NCBI GenBank assembly: GCA_937141995.1
Contig: CAKZQX010000358.1
Span: 1 to 6,069 of the forward strand
From: an uncultured Chloroflexaceae bacterium
Lineage (GTDB): Bacteria > Chloroflexota > Chloroflexia > Chloroflexales > Chloroflexaceae
DNA: 6,069 bases
Direction of reading: 5' to 3'
The notes under the pieces were generated by a model. The model searched no databases. It was not told where the DNA came from and saw nothing but the letters and a program-made list of their open reading frames with translations. Numbering within the stretch: the first letter of the stretch is position 1; every line of letters begins with the position of its first letter. A program made the translations under genes and the position numbers. Shown piece after piece: positions 1 to 4,548 of the stretch.

Positions 1-955
1 AGATCAGCACCATGCCAAAGTAGAGTTCCATAATAATTCGGTTGCGCGTACCCACCGCCTTGAGAATGCCGATCTGCCGCACCTGCTGGGTCATAATCGC
101 TTCAATCGTGTTAATGATCAGGAACATAGCCAGCAGCAGCGCCAGCGCCCCCAGGCCGCTCAGGATCAGCAGGATCGTCGGGAGCACCAGTTCCGCCGGG
201 TGCTGCTGCGGGGTCGGCACTTCGGTGGTATCAACGGTGCGCCCGCTGCGCTCGATCTTCTCGGCAACCTGATCGGCCACATGCCGGATATGGTTTTCGT
301 CCAGCGGATGCTCGGCGACGACGATCATCATCTGGTTGTAGATCTGGTCATAGTCACCCGTGCCGCCCAGCCACTCCAGCGTATCCAGGTTGATGTAGCC
401 AAACGCCTTGCCCGCAATAACGGCGGGTACGGTGCTCAGGTCGTGGGTTGTCCCGGCAATCGGGATGCGACGCTGCTCGCCACCGGCGATCTCAACCAGC
501 ACTGTATCACCGATCCGGGCATGCACGCGGGGCAGCGCACTACGCTCGAGCAGCAACGCATGATCGGGGGGCGGCCATGCGCCCGCTTCCGCTTGCACAA
601 TATTGACCGTCATCTGCCCGTTGTCGGGTAGCACAAACAGTTCCAGGTCGTACCATTCATTCGGACCGATCTGAATGCGCGCCAGCACCGTGCGGCGGCC
701 CTCGGCCTGGGCTACTGCTTCCATCCGGCCCACCGCCTCCACCAGTTCATCATCAAAGGGCTCGGTAGTGATGATGGCGCCGGCCGGGTTGATCGAGAGG
801 TAGGAGTCGTGCAACTCATGCAGAATATTGTCCCGCGCGGCGACTACCGCGCCAAAGGCAAACACCCCCACCGCAATCGACAGCACCACAAGCAGCGTGC
901 GCGTCTTGTGGAGGGACAGATCACGAAAAACCTTGTACCAGCGGGGACGGAGCAT
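1..955 (-). CDS. ABC transporter permease, FtsX/MacB type (C-terminus beyond the window)
   Basis: Membrane permease subunit of an ABC exporter or lipoprotein/lipid transporter of the FtsX-like family. Reading the minus strand from the ATG at 955 gives 318 uninterrupted codons to the window edge. Residues 1-19 are basic and cytoplasmic; residues 20-40 form a transmembrane helix (LLVVLSIAVGVFAFGAVV). About 220 mostly hydrophilic residues follow, as expected for a MacB-type extracytoplasmic domain. A second membrane helix lies near residues 260-281. It runs into the FtsX signature NTIEAIMTQQVRQIGILKAV (282-301), then GTRNR. The start is supported by GGAGG at 962-966, six bases upstream. The ATG shares one base with the TetR stop (TGATG), so the two genes are probably translationally coupled. 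The partner ATPase is not visible and may lie to the left. Substrate is unknown. Whether there is one FtsX domain or two cannot be told from this fragment. Confidence 0.9.
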   Translation of the reverse strand, partial: MLRPRWYKVFRDLSLHKTRTLLVVLSIAVGVFAFGAVVAARDNILHELHDSYLSINPAGAIITTEPFDDELVEAVGRMEAVAQAEGRRTVLARIQIGPNEWYDLELFVLPDNGQMTVNIVQAEAGAWPPPDHALLLERSALPRVHARIGDTVLVEIAGGEQRRIPIAGTTHDLSTVPAVIAGKAFGYINLDTLEWLGGTGDYDQIYNQMMIVVAEHPLDENHIRHVADQVAEKIERSGRTVDTTEVPTPQQHPAELVLPTILLILSGLGALALLLAMFLIINTIEAIMTQQVRQIGILKAVGTRNRIIMELYFGMVLI

Positions 956-1641
956 CACGGGCCTCCTTCCGATTGTTGCTGCGCGCTGGTGTCCAGCGTG
1001 ATACCGTGCAGAAAGGTCTGCACATGGCCGGCGATCATCTCGTCGTCGTCCGGCAGCGGAAAGGGCAACTGATCCATCTGCCGCAGGTTCTCGGTGGCAA
1101 AGGCGCGGATCAGCAGTGGCCCGAAGAACTGAAAGATGGCCGCAAACGGGTTAATCGGTCGGATATGGCCCTGGTCGGCCTGCCGTTGCAAGTAGGTTGC
1201 CAGCGGGAGCAGGATAATCGGCATAATCCGCCCAAAGATATGCTGTGCCAATTCCGGGTGGCGCGGTCCCTCGACAAAGAAGATGCGGGCCATCCGCGCC
1301 ATGCCCGGCTCCTGAAAGATCTGGATATAGGCGCGTGCCGCCCGGGGCAGAAAGGTTTCGGGCGGGGCAGCGGTCTCTTGCTGCAACACCCGGCCTAGAT
1401 TCTGAAGCGGTTGGTAGCTATGCACCACGGTCTCCAGCAGTTGCAGCTTGCCCTCCGGGAAGTAGTGGTAGATCAGCGCAGGTGAGAAACTCTGCCCGGT
1501 GTCGTGCCGGATCGCGGCGGCGATCAGCTTGTTGGTCGTGCCTTCGTAGCCATGCTGCGCAAAGGTCTTCATGGCCGCGCTGAGGATCTGGGCCTTTTTC
1601 TCTTCGTGGTTGGTTTTCGGTCGTGCCATAGCTCTACTCAT
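955..1641 (-). CDS. TetR/AcrR-family transcriptional regulator
   Basis: DNA-binding repressor of the TetR family, 228 residues, typical length. The N-terminal helix-turn-helix spans about residues 15-70, with the usual landmarks ILSAAMKTFAQHGYEGTTNKL and SPALIYHYF. The remainder is a helical ligand-binding and dimerisation domain with no recognisable subfamily signature; the tail is hydrophilic. Oddity: between the first HTH helix (KLIAAA) and the recognition helix (SPALIYHYF) there are about eight extra residues, roughly IRHDTGQSF, where most family members have a short AGVS-like turn. The start is ambiguous. ATG at 1641 has no clear Shine-Dalgarno; ATG at 1629 (beginning MARPKTNHEE) has only a weak GAG-rich stretch, but a more family-like N-terminus. 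The gene lies upstream of and overlaps an ABC permease, and a dyad operator sits just before its start. It therefore probably represses its own operon, released by a substrate of the transporter (inference). Confidence 0.93.
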   Translation of the reverse strand: MSRAMARPKTNHEEKKAQILSAAMKTFAQHGYEGTTNKLIAAAIRHDTGQSFSPALIYHYFPEGKLQLLETVVHSYQPLQNLGRVLQQETAAPPETFLPRAARAYIQIFQEPGMARMARIFFVEGPRHPELAQHIFGRIMPIILLPLATYLQRQADQGHIRPINPFAAIFQFFGPLLIRAFATENLRQMDQLPFPLPDDDEMIAGHVQTFLHGITLDTSAQQQSEGGP

Positions 1642-1647
1642 AATTTA

Positions 1648-1670
1648 TTGACTAATCAGTTAACTAACTG
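1648..1670. promoter_or_regulatory. Candidate TetR-family operator: two overlapping dyads
   Basis: Two overlapping inverted repeats lie directly upstream of the TetR gene. The first, 1648-1663, reads TTGACTAATCAGTTAA and matches its own reverse complement at 12 of 16 positions. The second, 1657-1670, reads CAGTTAACTAACTG and is a perfect 6-bp inverted repeat around AC. Their centres are about 8 bp apart. The site covers the expected transcription start of the minus-strand promoter just upstream, the usual place for a TetR autorepressor. That this TetR binds here is inference. Confidence 0.6.
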
Positions 1671-1676
1671 TAGCAT

Positions 1677-1704
1677 AGCATAGCACGGGATGCCGGGTTG
1701 TCAA
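1677..1704 (-). promoter_or_regulatory. Sigma70-type promoter of the TetR-permease operon
   Basis: On the minus strand a perfect TTGACA -35 box (1704-1699) is followed by a 16-base spacer and TATGCT (1682-1677), four of six matches to TATAAT. The start of transcription would fall near 1670, inside the operator dyads. The -10 region sits in three tandem copies of TAGCA (1671-1685, plus strand), so a second TATGCT lies 5 bases further downstream at a poor 21-base spacing. Confidence 0.6.
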
Positions 1705-1719
1705 GTCGTTCTTTGGGCG

Positions 1720-1738
1720 GATTGGCGATTGGCGATTG
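1720..1738. repeat. GATTGGC 7-bp tandem repeat, 2.7 copies
   Basis: Two full copies of GATTGGC and a partial GATTG lie in the spacer between mobA and the TetR promoter. Short intergenic tandem arrays of this style occur in Chloroflexota genomes (from memory). No function is evident. Together with the neighbouring hairpin it may be a remnant of a dispersed repeat. Confidence 0.7.
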
Positions 1739-1747
1739 TTTCGGTAG

Positions 1748-1767
1748 GGACGCGCGTGTGCGCGTCC
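1748..1767. repeat. Perfect 8-bp GC-rich hairpin (GGACGCGC-GTGT-GCGCGTCC) after mobA
   Basis: An inverted repeat with eight base pairs and a 4-base loop begins six bases past the mobA stop. In the mobA direction there is no T-run after the stem, so it is not a classical Rho-independent terminator. It could still slow 3' exonucleases or act as a REP-like dispersed element; its preceding GTAGG resembles the small palindromic repeats seen in Chloroflexota and cyanobacteria (from memory). Confidence 0.6.
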
Positions 1768-1773
1768 GCGTTC

Positions 1774-2433
1774 TCATTCGGCCGCAAGCGCCCGGCGTGC
1801 CGCGGCCAGATCGTCCGGCGTGTTGATGTTGAGGAACGCCTGCCCCGCCGGGTCATAGCGGGCGATCACCTCTGGCGCAACCGTTTCCATCCGCACGCTC
1901 GCCAGGAAATCGGCAATCCGCCGCTGCCCCTGATCCAGCATGCGCCGCAGTGGTGCGCAGCAGGCGCGGCTATAGATCGCATGCAGCGGTTCCAGCCCGG
2001 CCGCGTTGCGTACCGCGCCGGGACGGGGGGAACGCGGCACCAGCGCATCATAGGTGCGCGGGTAGGCCAGCATGGCCGCCGGCAGTTCGCGCCGGAGCAG
2101 CGGCATATCGGCGGCGACCACCAGGGCATACGGGTGGGTCATCGCCGCCAGCCCCGCGTAGATCCCGCCCAACGCACCGCCATCGGAATAGCTATCGGGA
2201 ATGCAGTGCGCCGGCAGATCCGGCCACGCCTGCGGATCATTCAGAACCACCAGCCGTTCCGCACAGAGCGGCGCAAGCAGATCGAGCGTATGCTCCAGCA
2301 GCGTCGGCCCGTCCGCGCCCCACAACCGCAGCCGGCGCTTATCCTGCCCCAGGCGGCGACTACTCCCGCCGGCCACGACGATCCCGGTGACCGGTTGCCC
2401 GGTCGCACTGTCGCCGGATTGCACAATTGTCAT
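1774..2433 (-). CDS. mobA: Molybdenum cofactor guanylyltransferase MobA
   Basis: Cytoplasmic nucleotidyltransferase that attaches GMP from GTP to Mo-molybdopterin, giving the guanine dinucleotide cofactor used mainly by DMSO-reductase-family enzymes. From the ATG at 2433 the protein has 219 residues, near the family norm. Visible motifs, in order: the nucleotide-binding loop GIVVAGGSSRRLGQDK (17-32), DGGALGGIYAGL (84-95, the usual GPLAGIxAGL), AADMPLL (107-113, metal-binding Asp109), GLEPLHAIYSR, and the C-terminal FLNINTPDDL (200-209). These fit MobA better than the cytidylyltransferase MocA. An upstream ATG at 2454 would add seven residues (MKHKGYQ). The 2433 start is preferred because AAGGA lies six bases before it, while 2454 has only a weak purine tract. 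The gene is divergent from the phosphoesterase and in tandem with the TetR operon. No molybdoenzyme is visible nearby. Confidence 0.93.
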   Translation of the reverse strand: MTIVQSGDSATGQPVTGIVVAGGSSRRLGQDKRRLRLWGADGPTLLEHTLDLLAPLCAERLVVLNDPQAWPDLPAHCIPDSYSDGGALGGIYAGLAAMTHPYALVVAADMPLLRRELPAAMLAYPRTYDALVPRSPRPGAVRNAAGLEPLHAIYSRACCAPLRRMLDQGQRRIADFLASVRMETVAPEVIARYDPAGQAFLNINTPDDLAAARRALAAE

Positions 2434-2453
2434 TTGGTATCCTTTGTGCTTCA

Positions 2454-2481
2454 TCTATACTCATTCCCATGCTATAATGAA
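2454..2481 (-). promoter_or_regulatory. Possible mobA promoter
   Basis: On the minus strand TTCATT (2481-2476) and TATAGA (2459-2454) are separated by 16 bases. Transcription would then start near 2447, past the upstream ATG at 2454, which agrees with the preferred start at 2433. The -35 half overlaps the plus-strand -10 box, so the two divergent promoters might compete. Both hexamers are imperfect, so this is tentative. Confidence 0.3.
2470..2478 (+). promoter_or_regulatory. Extended -10 promoter for the phosphoesterase gene
   Basis: TGCTATAAT is a perfect TATAAT preceded by the TGn extension, which can work with a poor -35. TTCATC at 2450-2455 is the best -35, with a 17-base spacer but only three of six matches. 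A start near 2485 would give a leader of about 97 bases before the preferred ATG at 2582, containing the hairpins described separately. Confidence 0.5.
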
Positions 2482-2521
2482 TGTCATACCCGGCAAGCAT
2501 TAACCAGCTTACACCATTTCA

Positions 2522-2552
2522 GGCAGGAATATGCCCTGCCGGATGCGTATCC
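2522..2552. repeat. Hairpin pair in the phosphoesterase leader, part of a dispersed repeat
   Basis: GGCAGG (2522-2527) can pair with CCTGCC (2535-2540) over a 7-base loop. Directly after it, GGATGCGTATCC (2541-2552) is a near-perfect 12-bp dyad. Read on the minus strand, 2552-2534 is GGATACGCATCCGGCAGGG. This matches the last 20 bases of the window except for one inserted base and one substitution. The stretch is thus both structured in the leader transcript and one of two inverted copies of a short repeat. Confidence 0.6.
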
Positions 2553-2581
2553 GACCTTTCACATTACCAATCGAGGGAAGT

Positions 2582-3436
2582 ATGCTCCTGGTGTATACCG
2601 CCGATCTTCACGGCAACATCGCAGGCTATCGGCAACTCCTGGAGTTAGCCGCACAACGCAACGCGCAGGCAGTCATCGTCGGTGGGGATCTGCTGCCACC
2701 CGACATCAAAATTGCAACGGCGATCCAGAACCAGCGTACCTTTATCGAAACCGCCCTGCGCCCGCTCCTGATGGAGTTCCATACCGCCCAACCCGAGATT
2801 GCGGTCTATCTACTGCCGGGTAATGATGACTGGGCGGCGGCAATTGCGGCCCTCGATGACCTCGACCAGGAAGGGTTGGCGTATCCGCTGCACCAGCGGG
2901 TCTTTGCCCTGACCGATGATCTCTGGCTGGCGGGATATGCCTGCGTCCCGCTTACACCCTTCCGCATCAAAGATTATGAGCGGCACGACGGTGGCGATCT
3001 GCCGTCATACAGTTTTGCGATGGCCTACACCAGCGCGGGTGGTCAGCCGGAAAAAGCCTCTGTTGCCACTATGCTGCGCCAACCCACCATCGCCGAAGAC
3101 CTGGAAGCCCTGGCCCGCCGGAGCAACCCGGCCCGCACCATCTATGTCAGCCATGCGCCCCCCCACGATACCGGGCTTGATCTAATGCGCAGCAAACACG
3201 CGGGCAGCCGGTCGCTCCGCGCATTTATCGAGCAGCACCAGCCACTGCTCACGCTGCATGGCCATATTCATGAAGCGCCCCAGGTGAGCCGCCGCTATGC
3301 CGAGCGGTTGGGTCAAACCTGGTGCGTCAATCCGGGTCACGACCGCCAGGTCTTCTATGCGGTTACGTTTGATACCGACGACCTGGCGGGAACATTGTGG
3401 CATACGGTGTATGGATCGATCGGATCGATCCAGTAG
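2582..3436 (+). CDS. Calcineurin-like metallophosphoesterase
   Basis: Predicted cytoplasmic phosphoesterase with a two-metal active site, 284 residues; no signal peptide or membrane segment. All family motifs are present: Asp8-x-His10 in TADLHGN, Asp36 in VGGDLLPP, Asn81-Asp82 in LPGNDDW, His191 in VSHAPPHDTGLD, and His228-x-His230 in LHGHIHE. The catalytic core is therefore complete. The substrate (nucleotide, cyclic nucleotide, phosphoprotein or other) cannot be deduced. The reading frame stays open upstream to an ATG at 2531. The start at 2582 is preferred because GAGG (2573-2576) lies five bases before it, because the first beta-strand of the fold begins right there (MLLVYTADLHG), and because the upstream extension is a basic, non-family sequence overlapping the leader hairpins. 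The gene is divergent from mobA; the ATPase gene starts 100 bases downstream, possibly in the same transcript. Confidence 0.93.
   Translation: MLLVYTADLHGNIAGYRQLLELAAQRNAQAVIVGGDLLPPDIKIATAIQNQRTFIETALRPLLMEFHTAQPEIAVYLLPGNDDWAAAIAALDDLDQEGLAYPLHQRVFALTDDLWLAGYACVPLTPFRIKDYERHDGGDLPSYSFAMAYTSAGGQPEKASVATMLRQPTIAEDLEALARRSNPARTIYVSHAPPHDTGLDLMRSKHAGSRSLRAFIEQHQPLLTLHGHIHEAPQVSRRYAERLGQTWCVNPGHDRQVFYAVTFDTDDLAGTLWHTVYGSIGSIQ
3413..3431. repeat. 19-bp GATC-rich palindrome at the end of the phosphoesterase gene
   Basis: GGATCGATC is followed by G and then its exact reverse complement GATCGATCC, giving 9-bp arms around one central base and four GATC sites in 19 bases. It is also a near-direct repeat and encodes the C-terminal GSIGSI just before the stop. 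No T-run follows, so it is not a standard terminator. It may be chance, a methylation-rich site, or a protein-binding dyad. Confidence 0.65.
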
Positions 3437-3507
3437 TTCCCATCGCCCCGGCACAATCATCGTTCGTACGCGCCCCGCCGGCAAAGCGTTCCCTGTTTCT
3501 GCCAATT

Positions 3508-3525
3508 AACCGAGAAAACCGAGAA
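3508..3525 (+). repeat. AACCGAGAA 9-bp exact tandem duplication overlapping the Shine-Dalgarno
   Basis: Two exact copies lie head to tail, the second running into AAAGG (3524-3528), the ribosome-binding site eight bases before the ATPase ATG. The duplication may have arisen by slippage. Only the second copy is followed by GG, so only it makes a good Shine-Dalgarno. Confidence 0.6.
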
Positions 3526-3536
3526 AGGTTGCCGCT

Positions 3537-4508
3537 ATGTTTAACACCATTGGCGACGTGCGTACCGGGTTAAGCACCCAACAATATATTGCTACCGATG
3601 ATATCTCGACTGCGATGTTCCTGGCCGACCGCCTGGGCAAGCCGCTGTTGACCGAAGGCCCGGCGGGTGTGGGCAAAACCGAACTCTCCAAGGCATGGGC
3701 CGGCGCAACCGGGCGCGAGCTGATCCGCCTGCAGTGCTACGAAGGGCTGGATGAAACCAAGGCGCTCTACGAGTGGGAGTATGCCAAGCAGTTACTTTAC
3801 ACTCAACTGTTGCGCGACAAACTGGGCGAGGTGTTGGGCGATGCCGCTACCCTGCGCGAGGCTGCCGACCGGCTGGCGAGCGAGGAGGAGGTCTTCTTCT
3901 CGGAGCGCTTCCTGCTGCCGCGGCCGCTGCTGCGGGCGATTACCAGTGATAAGCCGGTTGTTCTGCTGATTGACGAGATTGACCGGGCTGATGCCGAGTT
4001 TGAAGCCTTCCTGCTGGAGGTACTCAGCGACTTCCAGGTCAGCGTACCCGAGTTGGGGACGCTCAAGGCGAAGCATACGCCTACAGTGATCTTAACCAGC
4101 AATAACACCCGCGAGTTGAGCGAGGCGCTCAAGCGGCGCTGTCTCTACATCTTTATCGACTACCCCGATCTGGAGTCGGAACTGCGCATTGTGCAACTGA
4201 AGGTGCCGGGGCTGGCCCCCAAACTGGCGCGCCAGGCGGTTGAGATGGTGCAGTTGCTGCGCGACCTGGATCTGAAGAAGCATCCGAGCGTAAGTGAGAC
4301 CCTGGACTGGGCGCGTGCGCTGGTCGCCCTCAACACCCGCGCGCTTGACCAGAAAACCATTGACAACACCCTCAGTGTCCTGCTCAAGTATCAGAGCGAT
4401 CTGCAGCGGGCGAAGCGCGCCATGGAGGGCGGCTCGGGCCGGCGCAAGGAGCGGGGCAGCCTGGGAAGCGATCCGCGCGGCTTCGAGGGGCTTGATCGGT
4501 ACAACTGA
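3537..4508 (+). CDS. MoxR-family AAA+ ATPase, CoxD-like
   Basis: Cytoplasmic AAA+ ATPase of 323 residues, thought to act as a chaperone with the VWA protein encoded next door. Visible parts: Walker A GPAGVGKT (41-48); the MoxR/CoxD-type segment LQCYEGLDETKALYEWEYAK (65-84); an acidic helical stretch near 95-120; Walker B VVLLIDEID (141-149); sensor 1 TSNN (187-190); an arginine-finger region EALKRRC (196-202); and a helical lid to about residue 300, ending in a basic, Gly-rich tail. All catalytic motifs look intact. AAAGG eight bases upstream supports the start. In Oligotropha carboxidovorans CoxD is needed to mature the Cu-Mo centre of CO dehydrogenase. Similar pairs also occur without that enzyme, so the client protein is unknown. 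The gap to the next gene is 40 bases, so the two are almost certainly co-transcribed. Confidence 0.93.
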   Translation: MFNTIGDVRTGLSTQQYIATDDISTAMFLADRLGKPLLTEGPAGVGKTELSKAWAGATGRELIRLQCYEGLDETKALYEWEYAKQLLYTQLLRDKLGEVLGDAATLREAADRLASEEEVFFSERFLLPRPLLRAITSDKPVVLLIDEIDRADAEFEAFLLEVLSDFQVSVPELGTLKAKHTPTVILTSNNTRELSEALKRRCLYIFIDYPDLESELRIVQLKVPGLAPKLARQAVEMVQLLRDLDLKKHPSVSETLDWARALVALNTRALDQKTIDNTLSVLLKYQSDLQRAKRAMEGGSGRRKERGSLGSDPRGFEGLDRYN

Positions 4509-4548
4509 TGCGCAACGGCCAGACAGCCAGGATAGCGAGGAATAGCCG

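Noticed and set aside
200..631. 143-codon plus-strand open frame at the left
   Set aside because: It is antisense to the permease, whose minus-strand translation has membrane helices and the FtsX signature.
1748..1767. Rho-independent terminator for mobA
   Set aside because: The stem is strong, but no T-run follows in the mobA direction.
2531..2581. Upstream start for the phosphoesterase
   Set aside because: The AGGA is only two bases from the ATG at 2531, and the added 17 residues are basic and precede the first strand of the fold. The ATG at 2582 has GAGG at good spacing.
1690..2823. 377-codon open frame on the plus strand opposite mobA
   Set aside because: It lies antisense to a gene with clear MobA motifs, is Arg/His/Pro-rich without any family motif, and runs into the phosphoesterase in the wrong frame. 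It is a GC-rich shadow frame.
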